Source: Artocarpus heterophyllus
Taxonomy: Eukaryota; Streptophyta; Magnoliopsida; Rosales; Moraceae
Length of the DNA stretch: 64,000 bases
Reading direction: 5' to 3'
NCBI GenBank assembly: GCA_025403435.1
Contig: CM046332.1
Location: 8,239,903 to 8,303,902, forward strand
Shown here: positions 10,213 through 23,600 of the stretch, one piece after another
How the letters are laid out: the number at the start of each line of letters is the position of its first letter
Position numbering within the stretch: position 1 is the stretch's first letter
Position numbers and translations under genes: made by a program
The notes under the pieces: generated by a model
The model's input: only the letters and a program-made list of their open reading frames with translations
What the model was told of the DNA's origin: nothing
Database searches by the model: none

Positions 10213-11468
10213 CTTGTAACATCAATTTCTCACGGTCATACTTCTAATTAACCATATGGTATATTATTTTTTGCATTCTTATGGATGAAATCTTTTATAT
10301 ATATGCATTATCATCTTTAGTTATCACATTTTGTATTCTTATGGATATACAATTTAGATTTTGGAAATGTTACACTACGTGCCAATTCGTTTTGCTCGGC
10401 TATTAGCATTTGATGTTGGATCACTTACGTGTGGTTTTGAATATTACAATATCTTGTTTAATCATTGTTGTTGAATTGATCATATTAGTATATTATTTAT
10501 TACTTAGGGATTATGAATTAACATAAAATTATACTAATTATTTTTAAATGGCTATTAACATTCCTTTACGTTCTTTTTCATTGGTTGAATTTATGGCATG
10601 AATTTATTGAATAAATGGTTAATTATAATTATGTTGGTTAACTTAGTTGGCAATGCGTAGAGTTACACAAACTCTTGATTATTAAAAAATTACATGCATA
10701 GACATGTATAGATTATATTGACATGTTATTTACAGCCAATACCTAAAAAGTTATTACGTTGAGTAACTGGTTATTTGGCTTGTACATTCAACGAAATGAA
10801 TGTTTAATATAATACAATTGTAAGTGCATTCATGATATGCTCGTGGAAAATAATACACATGGGTTCCATCTTATTATTAATCATGCAAGATGAAAAGACC
10901 GTCAATTTGTATATAAGATTTTTGCGTATTCCGTGAAATGAATATTACATATATGTCATGGCTAAGGGACTTTTAAGATTCCTCAATGTCCTTATTATTA
11001 ATGAAAATAATAAAATAAACATCGGAAGTGTAAAATTATGAGAACATTAAAAAAGTTTATAATATTAGGCTCCTATGAATAGCAAAAATTAGTTAATTGA
11101 CATATAACAAATAAACGCTTTAGTAAGTGGCCTATTGTTCATCTAAATGAATTAGCTTTGATATCAAGCCTTAATAAAGGGAGAAAATTTTCAATTATCA
11201 GTTATTCCCAAGAATTATGTTGTAGCATTTGAAAACGCTATAGATATTTTATGAACGTATATGACGGCTTGACTGTTCGAGCTGTTACTTAATCCTTTTC
11301 TCAATCTTAAGCCTTCTTACTTAGTCATGAAAATGTAAAATAATTTTTTATTTAAAATTTAAATTTATATTAACATTTTCTTTTCACTTATACATTCTTA
11401 AAATATTTACAACATTTTTTTTAATATATATTACATACTACACTTAAATCAAAATAGTTTTTACCAAA
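10213..11468. other. Gene-free AT-rich interval
   Basis: No protein family, inverted-repeat element or LTR boundary could be supported. Open frames are short. Confidence 0.5.
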
Positions 11469-12636
11469 TTAACATATTTCAAAAACGTTTAATTGACAAC
11501 AGAACTTTTCAGTAGCGGTATCCATATTCATATCTTGGCATTGCTCAACCGTCATTTCCAGCTTAACAATAACATCTACTCTCGCCTCTTGGCTGGATTT
11601 CCTACAGCATGATATAACTAGGTTAACTATTACATAGTTACCACAAAACATAATTTTTAAAACTTAATGCATCATACCAGTTATGCTTATTTATGAGCAT
11701 TAACTTATTTTCATAACTTGACTTGAACTAAAGGCCCATGTGTACGTTTCAAGTATGCACAAGGCTCATTGTATCACCGAGGCTATAACATGATATAACT
11801 TGATGCTCCTCTTAGGTCGGAAGGTTGGTACAATATTTTTTATCTTATCTGGTCAATTAATTTACCAGTCCTTAATTATGGTGACGTACCATACATGATG
11901 CTTTGGAAATTTAACTGAATGCATAATATATGCATGTCATAAAGCAATATGAACAACATGTTTGAAAATCGTTTTATCCATACCATAGGTGTCTGAAGCT
12001 TACTTGAATTATTCACTTTGTATGCAATTTTCATTCCTTCTTAATTAGCTAAGCGTCCTATTAGGACAATATCCCGTTATTAGCTAACTTTCTTAATTAG
12101 CAACCCATTTATCAAATATAGAACTTGAATGTTAATTGCCTATCCTCTACACTTGGTCTCTTCAATACGTTACTAACGGGTTGTAGAAAATTTCCTGCTA
12201 TAGATGTTTTCCTAATTCGGACGTTTCGGGGTCTGTTTAAGTTGTTTTTGTAAAAAAATGATCATTTTACCCAAGGTGGGCCCTAGAAAACTTTTTGAAC
12301 TTATTTTAATCAAAACTTATAATTTATTGCACCTCACAATGGTGTGGAAAACAAATCATTGGTTTTCTTTTTGCACAAAATATAGTTTAATAAAACTGTA
12401 AGGTTTTAACCCAAAATATGAAAATCTTGACCATTTCACCTTGGAACAAAAAGTGACCACTTTATAGCGTTACGCTCTATTTTTCATAAGAATTAAAACT
12501 TTCTAAAGTTCTCAGTTCAAAATCCCTTTATTTTAAAACATTTTTCCTAATCGAACTATTTCCAAATTTCGTGATTAAATCTCATAAGATTCTTAACTAA
12601 AAATCTGTGCAAAATTTGCTAGACATAGATTCCCCA
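11469..12636 (-). mobile_element. Family A LTR, copy 2 (partial, diverged)
   Basis: It carries the copy 1 landmarks in the same order and orientation. These are a GGCTGGATTTCCTACAGCAT block (11590), GGTCGGAAGGTTGGTAC (11815; copy 1 has AGAAGGTTGGTACGAC at 7912), a CATAATATATGCATGTCATAA simple stretch, a GAAGCTTACTTG block (11996), and a TTTTTGTAAAAAAATGATC block (12247; copy 1 at 8461). Its right side is cut by the copia LTR starting near 12634. The ends were not identified. Confidence 0.4.
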
Positions 12637-14568
12637 AGGAGTAAAATGTAATATGTCTTTGGAAACATTTTTATCAATAAAGAGTTTATTTATTCATATA
12701 TCGAATGTTGTCCTCTTTATGTTCATTCTGTTGAATGTATGATAAGTAAACAAAAGTTTGAGAATGTCAGTCTAAGCCTCTAAGATTGTAAATATGATAG
12801 CAGATTATGCAAAAGACGTCATCTTAAAAGGAATGGTCTAAATAATAAGATCTGCAATCAAGGGAATAAAGTTAGGTGCTTTATTCATGTTAAGATTGTT
12901 ATGTTGTCTATATCCCTAACAAGAGATGGCTTGCCTTGGTCATCAAAATGGGAATCCGTAAGTAAAAATATTGGTGCATTGTCATAGGTGACAATATGTT
13001 GGATCGGGACAAAAAGTTGAATTGATTTGGTTAATAATTCCATTTGTTCAAATCAATTCACTTTATACAATCATATGTGTTGTGTCTTAATCTTGAAATG
13101 GCTAATGAGCCCGTTGTCTTGACCTATGTCTTTTGATGTACCAAAGGATGACGTCCTTACTTAATGATGGTACACATATTGGTATGATAGAGTCACGACT
13201 CTTGATTGACATAGACTTGTTATTTTTAGATATAGAATCCATAACTCCTTTTGTGGAGTCAATGATATCCTCTTATATGTGTTATCTTATAATTAGAAGA
13301 CTAAAGCACTCAACCATTTGAATATATAGGTGTAACCGAATGGTATACCATCTATGGATAGTAAGTATTTTAATGGTCTGATAATGGAACGTAAAATAAA
13401 AATAATCGTAAAGGTAAAACAGAATTTATCCGTAAATTGATTATGGATATTCTATGGGGAGATGACACATGGTGATATGTCATGGACGGTTAGCTTATTA
13501 AAGCTTTGTAATTTTATATAGTTTGAGAGTGCAGCTCTAAGCTTTTAGTGGAGTAGTATTAGAATTGATAATTATAAAATATATATCTAGGATATGATTA
13601 TTTCATAATTATAGGAGCTTGATCTATAAATGTCTATTGGGTCCCCTTCACTAGCTCATAATCTTCTTGTAGCGATACAGTATATTTTTCCTACATATTG
13701 GTGACTTATGTTAAATTATTATATTGGCTTAAATTCAAGATGATTGGATTTAATAATTCATGTAAGTTTATTAGTTGAATTAATTTTGTGCATTAATTCA
13801 AGATAAACATGTTGAATTATTATGGATAATATTTTATTTGTATGGGTTTATCTGTATATGACTATTTTAATGAGATAACTTTTCTATTGAGTTATTTGAA
13901 TTAAAATTGAGGCTCTATAAAGGATACCCAGATCAAATAAGATAGGATCGATCCAATTGATTGAGATTAGATTTATCAAATTAACTTGAGGAGTTTGAAT
14001 TTGTTTCAAACTTGAGGTTTGTGATGACGTGGTCAACCATTATACACTAGGTGTGGTCGACTGTGGCAGTTAGGATCAGGCACGTTTTCACACGTTTTTC
14101 ACTAGAAGTTGATTCTGATTCGAATTTTGAGGCCTAATCTAATGAGGGTTGACACCTAACTCAACCACTATATATAGCGGATGGGTTTTCTTAGTTACTC
14201 GATCACTTAAAAAGCATAAATTGAGTATTCTAGTATAAAAACTCTAAAACTCCTTGAGAGCTAAGGTTCTTATTGTTCAACATCAAGAACCTTAGCTCTA
14301 GGTTTTCTCTAGTGGTTGGAAGGAGAGTCACCGAAGGACGAACTATACGACATGTGCTCATATGCACTCCGATCATGGATAGAGAATAGCAAAGAAGACC
14401 AGTTGGTTGAGGCTCTTCTGAAACGTTCTTCTCTACACAAATTCAAGTCTAATTCGGTATACAAAAGAGGTTCATAAGATATGTTATTAATTTATATGTT
14501 TAGCATGTCAAACTTGTTATTTGGAAAATACTTTGATTTTAAAATTTTTATAATTCCGCTACGTACTA
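12634..14568 (+). mobile_element. Ty1/copia LTR, copy C1 (about 1.9 kb)
   Basis: This is colinear with the reverse complement of 61736-63643. Shared blocks include AAGGAGTAAAATGTAA at the start, AAAGAGTTTATTTATTCA, CCTCTTTATGTTCAT, GTTTGAGAGTGCAGCT, GGTATACAAAAG and AAACTTGTTATTTGGAAAAT near the end. A TATA box (CACTATATATAGCGG) lies at 14167-14180. A GGTCGACT motif lies upstream of it (about 14050). The terminal TG and CA are degraded and I found no matching TSD or primer-binding site. It may be a worn solo or 3' LTR. Confidence 0.6.
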
Positions 14569-14574
14569 TTTTCC

Positions 14575-17113
14575 AATGTAATTTTCACAAATAGTTTCCA
14601 AACTTCAATAGTTTTGGTAAGATCTATGAATTTTGTGTTTTAACTTTTTCCAAATTTAAACGTTTCAATGAGGTTTTTGGCCAATTTTCAAATCTGTCCC
14701 TTTAGAAATTCAAACTTTTCAATAGGATCCAATTGAAATTTTCAAAATTTTTCTTTATAAAAGTCGTTTATCTCATTGTCTCTGACAAGAGACTAGAGCG
14801 GTATAAATTTTGACTGCATAGAGGCACAATGACACCTAAGGTCAATAAAGCACCCATAAAAAGTGGATCTTATCTTGTAAGAAGAACATGCTTACACCAT
14901 GCCTTGATTAGTTAGAACAAGACTTGTTTAATGAGAAAAAAAATATTTTCTCTTCCTCCACTTAATAATGGTGCCATCCATTAGTGAATAGTAGACTTGT
15001 TTTTGTTCCATCAAGTCAATTTAAAGATTAAGAAATCAAGGTTTGAAGTTAAAAAGCTAATTAGTACCAAAAATCTATAAATAGACGTTGTCCCATTAAG
15101 GTTCCTTCTTGATTATTGTTAGATTTTTTATTATGCAAGTTTAAATATATATAAAGTTTGGGTTTAGTTATAGCTTAGGCTCTAGAATTTCGGGCACAAT
15201 GTGAGCATAAAATAGACCCATTATGGGCTAATTTCAAAATTTTCATGAACGCCAAACTTTTAGATCTCGATGTTCTAAACAAATTCTTATAATTAAGATT
15301 TTTTGTGGTTCTCATTCAATGACTGACTTTTGGACCGTTTTTGAACTCTGCATAAAAACTGTGTAAATGCAATCACTGTTTTTACGAAAGCAGACCTCTT
15401 CAAGGTCAAATCACAATTTTCAAGAAACATGAAAATTTTAGAACTCGACAAGATGAGGAACTTTCGTGAGGAATTTTTTTTTACAATTCTGCCTCTATGA
15501 TACTGTTACAGACAGGTTCAGAAAAATGAACAGTATGTGCTTCCAAAATAGTGTAGTTTTCTGTTTTGACAAAAATAACCCTAAAAAATTCCAAACCACA
15601 ATTTCTTAAAACATGAAAGTTTTAGATCTTGACAACATGAGGAATTTTTGTAAGGAAATTTTTTAAGTTTCTGCCTATAAATTGTACTTTAAAATAGATT
15701 TATAAAAATAATCAAAACTTTCTATAGAAAATTATTAGTAAGATAAAGTTTGCAAAAATTATAGACAACGGATGTGTTAAAGATAGAAATCAAAAATATA
15801 AAAAACACAAAACTTTTACACCTTGTAAAAAATGAGGAACTTTCAGGAAGATAAAATTTAAGACAATTGTCTCTAATATACAGTTATATCGTGACTTTTT
15901 AAACTAACAAAAAAGAACATTTTTGTACTAGTGTTGAACAATACTACTGTTTAGTTGAAGAATTATAATTTATGACCAACAAAAAATTGCAGAACTTGAA
16001 AAAAAATGTGCAAGACTACAATTCATAGTTTTGTCAAATTCGACTCTATTTTAAGATGTGATGTTTTACATAAAATTTCTTATATGTAAAGTATTGAATT
16101 TCTTATCAAACCTCAACAAATTTTTAAACGAATTTCAAAATAGGAATAGTAGAAACCCAAAATGATTAACCCAACTTACAATAGCAATTACGCATCCCAC
16201 ATCCGTACAATTTTAGAACCCTTTGGGACCAAAGCTTTATTAATTTAGTGTGCAAAATATCATAGAACACCTTTAGTATAAGTGGGCCATTTTGAAGATA
16301 TTGAAATGAATAGTAACTAAACATAGGGTTATGGGCCCAATAGCACTATTCATATACAATTGAACTTTCTGTACAAATGAGAGCTCGATATAAGTAGTAT
16401 GAGAAATTATTAAGCTGAGTTATTAAAAGAAGATAATTAATTAATTACATAACTAGTTAGTTAATTATTAACACTAGCACAATCAACTAAAGGCAATTTA
16501 GGAAAATTATTTAGATAGAAATTCTAAGATAAAAGGGTTTAATTTAATTAATCCTTTTAACTGCCAAAATGAATAGTTATTCCAATGATAAAGGAAATTT
16601 TTTTTAAGAAATTATTTTCCTCTTTACAATAGGCTAAGCTAATTAACATAAACAAGTTAAGCTCCTACTCTCATTCGGTGTTTTTTCACAGAATCTAAAA
16701 ATATTGGATAGAAACATGGTGAGCTAACAATCCTATTTTTGGATACTAGGTAAGTGAGAATTTCACTGGAAAGTACGGTTTTCAAAAGAAAATATTTTTA
16801 TATGATTTATGAAAATTATGAAACGAGTCATCAGTGCTATGTCATGTCATGGCATACCACATTAAATCACGTTATGATATATTATGTTAAGATATGCTAT
16901 GTCTATGATTTGTTATGTTTATGTCATGCAATGTTTACTTTATGTTATTTATGTGTGATGTTATGCAGTAATAAATTATACTGCACACTCGCCTTATGTT
17001 AAATGTGGAAATGTTTTATGTTATGTCATGTTATGTAGTAACATATCATATCGCATATATACAACAAGACAAATAGAATAGATATGATAAGATAAGTTAA
17101 GAGTGATATTTTC
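14575..17113 (+). mobile_element. Family A LTR, copy 3 (partial, opposite orientation)
   Basis: Read on the plus strand it follows the order of copy 1. A TATA box (TCTATAAATAGA, 15074-15085) comes first. AACATGAAAATTTTAGA-type repeats follow at 15230-15640. Then come TTGGATAGAAACATGGTGAGC and GGATACTAGGTAAGTGAG (16700-16755), the ATGTTATG-rich tract (16840-17050), and GATAAGATAAGTTAAGAGTG (17085-17105). Homology stops at about 17113, so the 3' end is lost. The 5' end was not located. Confidence 0.45.
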
Positions 17114-17720
17114 TCAAGCTAAAACATAGGAGCAAAAGAGCTAAATGAAGGATTAAGGAACAATGGAGGAATAAAAAAACAACACAACACACCAAGAAAC
17201 TAAAAGAAACTTCACATAGCTAACGAACAAAACAAGACTCTAAAATAACCAAATGACCGTCGTTATTTCCACACTACCAGGGTAATCTCATGTGTCATGT
17301 AATTAGAACGTTATAATTAATATTAAATATTATGTTCCTAATCTTTTCTTTTATAGAAAAGAATCCTAACTTAAGTATCCATTAATATATCACTTATCAT
17401 GTCATGTTTGGCGCAATGTTAATTATCTTATTCTCTCCATAATATTGCTCCAGTCTTCTCCATGTCTAGATTTATCCATAAGACTAATAATACAAATAAT
17501 TATTTGATTATAGGATTATTTTTATAAATGTCTCTCAAAGTATGCACCCTAGTTCAAGTTGCTCTTGATTTTCCTTAAACCGATTAAAATGTCACCTTGA
17601 TCTATAGAAACCATTCAAAATGCCTCGTTCGTCCAAGTCCATCATAACTCTAACAGATTTTTGCTTTCATAGCATAATATTAAAAGTTTTCTATATGATA
17701 AAAAAATAGAGGAGTTGTAA
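17114..17720. other. AT-rich DNA, no feature recognised
   Basis: Nothing convincing on either strand. Confidence 0.5.
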
Positions 17721-17856
17721 TAGGCCGTTTGAAAGGTAGTTCAAACCAAGAATTTGAATCGAAGATTTGAAATTCAAATTTTTTGAGAGAAGACACTATT
17801 AGTAAATTTGGTTTGAACCATAATTTTGTGTTCTGGACTATATTTTTAAACGGCCT
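17721..17856. mobile_element. Small hAT-like MITE, copy 2
   Basis: Terminal inverted repeats are TAGGCCGTTTGAAAG and TTTAAACGGCCTA, 136 bp overall. The interior (GAATTTGAATCGAAGATTTG and TTTTGAGAGAAGACACT) matches the MITE at 5431-5541. Confidence 0.65.
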
Positions 17857-18431
17857 ATGTTTTGAATCATAGCAAAAGGAATTAATTACACTAACACCCT
17901 TTTTGTCAAAATAACAAAGACACCCTCTTAATTGAAACTAATTGCACCTAATGAAAGAGCAACTTAACCCAACTTCAAATCTAAACCATACCTGGCCAGA
18001 TATGTGTTGGAGCTTACCAGATCTAACTAAATTAGGCCTCTTCATCCCCCTCTGCTCAATCCACTTGCCTCCCTTGAGAGCTGTAAACAAAAATCTAGTT
18101 CTGGAACTGCATATTTAATCCAAAGAAGACCTGGATTGCCATATTTTGAAGAAGAAGACCTGTGATATTTGTTGAGAAAAAATGTAATAATTTGGTGGAT
18201 TATGGATGGTGATCTAGTCGATTATCGTCCAACGACAAACATTGAAAACAATTAGTTAGATTAGTTAAAAAAGTCCAATCTCATAAATTAACAATGATAA
18301 TCTACCATATTACTATCTGTCGACAGGTCATCACCAATGTTTGTTGTTAGTCACAACAGATTCTGACGTCTGATAAATTATTGACGTTGATCTAGAATAT
18401 TACCCTTTATTGGTGGGGCAATTTCGGCTAA
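17857..18431. other. Gene-free interval
   Basis: Short inverted words around ACGACAAACATTG (18230-18420) hint at a decayed small transposon, but the ends are not clear. Confidence 0.35.
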
Positions 18432-18730
18432 AGGTGTCCATTTAAATTGGAACAAAGGTCACGGCCCAAGGCCTGGATTTTTATCTAGCCTAGCCTAACC
18501 ATGCCAAAAGTCCTAAGCTAGGCCGAGCTCTTGGGCCTGGGCAAAGAACTAGGGGGCACATGGTGTTTTCAATTTTTTTTTATTATTTTTTAAATATTCT
18601 TATGTAGAAATCTGACCCTAGGCTCGCCAGACTGCCAGGCCAGGTAAGACCTCCCCTCCCCATCTCCTAGCCAAGCTGGCCTGCTTTCTCCTTTTGCACT
18701 GTGCTGAGCCAGTCGGTCCAAATTAACACC
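18432..18730. mobile_element. Probable GC-rich hAT-type MITE
   Basis: It starts AGGTGTCCATTTAAATTGG and ends CGGTCCAAATTAACACC, an imperfect terminal inverted repeat. The interior is rich in GGCCTGG and AGCCTAGCC words, a composition common in plant MITEs that begin with GGTGTC or GGCTGTC. No TSD was confirmed. Confidence 0.4.
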
Positions 18731-19616
18731 ATTAATTTTGGCAAAAGTAGTTTACTTGATATTTAATCGATCCTCTCCTGTGTTGGAAATCCTAAACTCC
18801 AATGAATGTGGCAGAAATCCAACGTTGAATGTGACCTCAAGTTTTCTCTTTTTATGTTGGCGGTGGATCGTTGTCCAATAATCTAATTGCCTAAGCTTAA
18901 TTTATGTTATTTTTTTTAATTATTTTTTGGCTAGAAAAACCTCTATTAACTAGAGAAAAAGAAAATTCCCTTACTTGGAATCAATTTATTTTCCAATTGG
19001 ACCTAGCAAGTAGAGTATATCATCATGGCCTACTATTCAAAATCTGATTTTCCATCTGACTATATGATATGTAAACTTAACTCTACAAGCTGCCTAAATT
19101 GAAAGTCCAAGTTAAATAATTGTAATGAAGTCAATTTGCCTTAGTTGTATGGACAATTATATGTTGTGCCACTTTAAGAAAAAACCAAGAATTCCTTAAC
19201 CATCGAGGATGTAAATGAGTTCCACTTGCATATTCAGTTTCCGAAGGGCTTTGGAAATAAACTAAATACATATATTCGCAGGCAACAACAATCATCCGTT
19301 GCCGATTAGTGACGATAGTCGACTATAAAAGAATGCAAACAGCAAATGTAATGACTACTTTAGAATTGACCTTTTGCAAAAAGAATCATCCACAACTTTT
19401 ATTTTTAAACAAAATAATAATAATTATTAATTCTTGAAAGAAATTTGTCCCCATCAAATAACTAATTAACATTCATACATCATATTGTTTAATAAGAAAT
19501 TCTATATTAATACAATATGTACTCTGATATCTAATTTGGAAAAAATAATGAACTAACTTAAAAAAGCCATAAAAACAAATATATTAAATATTTCAAAAAT
19601 ATGAAAGACATCTACC
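18731..19616. other. Gene-free interval
   Basis: No features supported. Confidence 0.5.
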
Positions 19617-20270
19617 AAGATCGAGGTTGGACTTGAGTCATCGACTAGGAATCGGGTTCAATGTTAAGCTAGGTTCGATACTCAGGTCTCAGATATTGGG
19701 GTAGATGTCTAGGTTTGTAACCGAGGCCAAGATTAGAGTCTAGGATCGAGGCTGAGGTCTAGGATCAGTCAGAGTTCAAGGTACAATACTAACACTTGGG
19801 GTCTAGGTCCAATACCTATACTAGGGTTGGTCCAAGAATAGGACTTAGGCCAAGATATGAAACCGCGACTTAAGTCAGAGTCTGAAACAAGATTAGTGTT
19901 TAGAGCGGCCGAGGTCGATTATTGAGATTCGGCTGAGACTAGGCCAAAGTGTCTTGTACGTACATGGAACTGGACTAGCACCAAGGATGACTTTGGGATC
20001 AACACCACGATCAGGGTCAGCGACTAGGACTATAGCCAGGGTCTTGGGTTGACAAGAAGACTAGGACTGTAGATCATAGAGTCAAAGACCAAGTCGACGC
20101 GCGAGATCAAAACCAAATTAGTTGGGCTTCTAGATTAAAATGGTGATTGGAGTTTGAACTGAGAATAAGGTGAAGTCAAGATCCCCAATCCTAGCTTAAG
20201 ATCCCAGTCCCGAATCTAACCTTGTTCCCATGCCAAGAAATCGACCCTAATGTCATACCCTGACATTAAA
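19617..20270. repeat. Degenerate GAGGTC/TAGGATC minisatellite-like tract
   Basis: About 650 bases are built of short variants of GAGGTCTAGGATC, GAGTCTAGG and GACTAGGACT. Spacing is irregular, GC is higher than in the flanks and there is a strong G/A bias on the plus strand. No long open frame or exact period is visible. Confidence 0.55.
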
Positions 20271-20646
20271 ACCTTGTTACCAGTAGACAAGTTGGCTACC
20301 AATATCGCCATTTTAATTTGTATATGCATAATATAAAGCAAGAAGCACTTGACAGCTAAAACTGACGAGGTGGTTAATCAATTTATAGTTAGTTGGTCAA
20401 ATTGTCGTATTAGTATTTAAAAATAAAATTGCTCATCATTCCCCCCTCTTTCAAAACTGGGAATATCGAGTCCTCCCCACCAGGCTAAAGAAGGGGAAAA
20501 GGAAATAAAAATAAAAAGATTTAAGAAATTAAAGCGTAAAAAAGTATAAGAAACTGCTAAAAATGAATTAGGTTGGTGCCTATTATATTACTCTTCTAAT
20601 TGAGAAAAAGACATGGCAAGTATACATGCCTTAACTAATTAGTGGA

Positions 20647-20704
20647 TTATATATATAAATATATATATATATATGCACACGTATATATAGAGAGAGAGAG
20701 AGAC
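20647..20704. repeat. (AT)n and (GA)n microsatellites
   Basis: AT runs are interrupted by GCACACGT and followed by six GA units. Confidence 0.85.
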
Positions 20705-22398
20705 GTTGACTAACAAAGATGGAAACTCTAAGAAATGTTTATGATTATATTGGATAAGGAACTAAAGAAGAGCTGCGCACGACTCAAACTAAGTTGGCTT
20801 CTTGAAGTAAGCTGCCCCATTTTAGTACTACTTTTCTTCTTTTTGTTTGTTAATGTTGTTGTTTTGGATTGTACATCTCTAGAAATGATATCACTAGCCA
20901 CTATCTTCATCCCCACTCAACCCTTGACTTTGTGATTGTGATCTCTTAACCAATACGACACTCTAAATTACATAGGTCACAAATTAAGAGTTTTTTTAAT
21001 TTTTAATTTTTTATATTTTTACTATGAAGAGAAAAGATAACTGATATATGAGAAATTTACACATAAGAAATCTCAACTTGCTATTTGGCACTTGTTAAGT
21101 AACTCGTTTTATGTCAAACCTTCCATCATATAATTCATTAATAAATAGAGAAACAATACAAAATTTTAAAAATAAAAAATAAAAAAATCAAGCCAACGGC
21201 GGGCTGACAAAACAATAAAATAAAAATAAAAGTAAAAACTTACAGAAAAGGTAAGCGAAACAATGAGAATGATGGAAAAAAAATATCTATTCTCTTAAAC
21301 AAATATATATATACACACGTATTAATTAAGAGAGGCCTCGTTTTAGTGCATAATCTATGATCAATGAGTTTATTAATGGTTTCTCTACAGTATTTATTTA
21401 TCAAGTTATGAAATGATAAATATGAGAAATGAATCGCTATTTTTTAACTAGTAAATCTATAAAAAACTACGCAATCACATACTATGAATATAAACAACTC
21501 TCGTTTATTATATTATTTGGTAGATAATTTGCCACCCCTAACTTTTTTTTTTCCCCTGAACTAAGGCCCCAACATTTTATTATATATTTTTTTCAGCTTG
21601 TGCGATAATTATTATTATTTTATCGGGCCAGATCGCTAAAATAATTATATATTTAAAGGATATCTTGAGTGCAAGCATGCTTAAATAATTAAGGATATCA
21701 GTATTATATAATAAATATACTTGACGAAAATATTATAGCCACCGTTCATAAGATTCACGACATATGTGCCAAAAGAAGCACAATTACTAAAATATATATG
21801 TTTGTGTTTGCGCGTGCGTGTGTGTGTGTGTATATATATATATATAACTATATAGAGAAAAAAGAAAGAGATTGATCGAAGATATATGAAGTGGTTTTCG
21901 TACCAATGAGTTGCAATACCCTAGCATATACAATAAGTTATATACACATATTTTATATGCACATATTGTCTAGTTTATATAAGGCCAATTTCGAATTATT
22001 GTGGCTTTTAAGTTATTAAATAATTGTTAAATACAATTTTGAGAAAAATATGCTTAATAACAACTATTTAATTAGCATATTTAATAATAACAAATTAAGA
22101 ATATAAGAGATATCTTAGAATTAGATTCTAGACTCCATATATAGAAAAAGAAAACAATAGAAAAAAGATTCTGAAGAGTAGTAATTAACGAAAAAAATAT
22201 AGTGAAAATCACGTTTAAAATACAAAATATGATACACCTCCTTCCAGAGTAATATACCATATCAAGCGGGCATCTATAAGCAGTCTTAAACAGGTCCTCG
22301 TAATCTCATTTCGAGAGTTTTTAAGAGTTTAAAGCAAGAGACTAGCCTAATCAATTAAAATGCCCATGGAGACAGGCTTGTCCTAGAATATCATAAAA
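20705..22398. other. Gene-free AT-rich interval with a GT/AT microsatellite
   Basis: It contains a compound GCGTGTGT-ATATAT microsatellite at 21811-21847. The overlapping 60-66 codon frames near 20728-20935 are on opposite strands of the same AT-rich DNA and neither resembles a gene. Confidence 0.5.
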
Positions 22399-22848
22399 TT
22401 AAGTTGTGGCCCTTAGGTTAGCTTTTACTTTTCTTTTTTTAGGTTATTAATACTAATGGCTTCTAAATTTTAGGGTTTTCCTTACTTTATCCCTTGAACT
22501 TTAAAAATCACTATTTTACTTCCTAAACTTTTAAAACTCCCCATTTTGTCTCCTTAATATTTAAAATCACCATTTTGCCCTTATTTCAAAGCTCCTCATT
22601 TTGTCTCTTATATTTTGGTTTTTCTTTCAAATAGAAAGAATTAAGCCCATGAGATTTGCACATGGGTCATCTGTAAGAAAAAAAATAAGATTTTATCATT
22701 CTCAGATTTTGTTTCACATTTATACTCTCATTTAACTTTTTTTTTTAATCTATTCTCATTTAATAAGGGTCTGTATGTACATTTCTTCTTGATATTGTTC
22801 GCCGATATCTCTTAATGTTTAATGCGTAAATCATCTTTTTTAGTATTC

Positions 22849-23106
22849 TGTCACGCCCCAAAGTACAGGTGGTGACATGATGGATTAATTAAGTTAATTA
22901 AAGCAGTTTTTTGATTGAAATTACCAATTAAATGTTTTGGGATATTTTGAAAAACATGATGGTTTGAAAACTTCTTAAAAACAATTATTGCTATTTTGAA
23001 ACAGTTAATCATGACATAAAATATTAGAGAAATAATCATAAGCTGGGCCCCACTGGACCCACATTAGAGCGCACACATAGTATCAACAATAAAATATTAC
23101 AATCAT
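22849..23106 (-). mobile_element. 3' LTR of the chromovirus, part 1 (minus-strand U5 end)
   Basis: It starts TGTCACGCCCC and matches 38855-39115 closely. It is interrupted at 23106, where the 5' LTR copy continues without a break. Confidence 0.92.
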
Positions 23107-23214
23107 TGTAGCACCCGAACATTTTCAATACATTAAAAATGCAGTAATTTAAGGATAATGTTAAGAAAAAAATACAGCTCTATAATAAGATGAAAAATTA
23201 TATAGTATTAGAAT

Positions 23215-23600
23215 AATGCAGTGTAAGGAAATACATTGATAAAGTTATGTAGTATGAAAATTACATTGCAAAAGTAATACAGTGTAGAAATTGGACTGTT
23301 TAAAGTTAACCAGTACAAAAATTAGACTGTTTAAGTTAAAGCAGTATAGAAATAATACTGTTCGGAGAAAATGGATGAATAAGGAATGCTGTAGCAGTGT
23401 AGAAAATATACCGACGATATAAGAAAAATATTGTCAGTATAAATTTAGATTGTACAAAGTTAGATAATATTGAAATTATATTATGTGATGGATAAAAATA
23501 AGTATGGGAGGTTATGAGACCTCATGAACTATATAGAAAAGAATACCATTAGTATAGAAAAAATACTGTCAGTATAAACATGAATTGCGTAAAAAGTTTA
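23215..23600 (+). repeat. Degenerate CAGTGTAGAAAT-type repeats in the U3 of the large LTR
   Basis: Words such as CAGTGTAGAAATT, CAGTATAGAAATAATACTG and GTCAGTATAAA recur about every 40-50 bases, many as half-palindromes (CAGT...ACTG). Confidence 0.5.
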
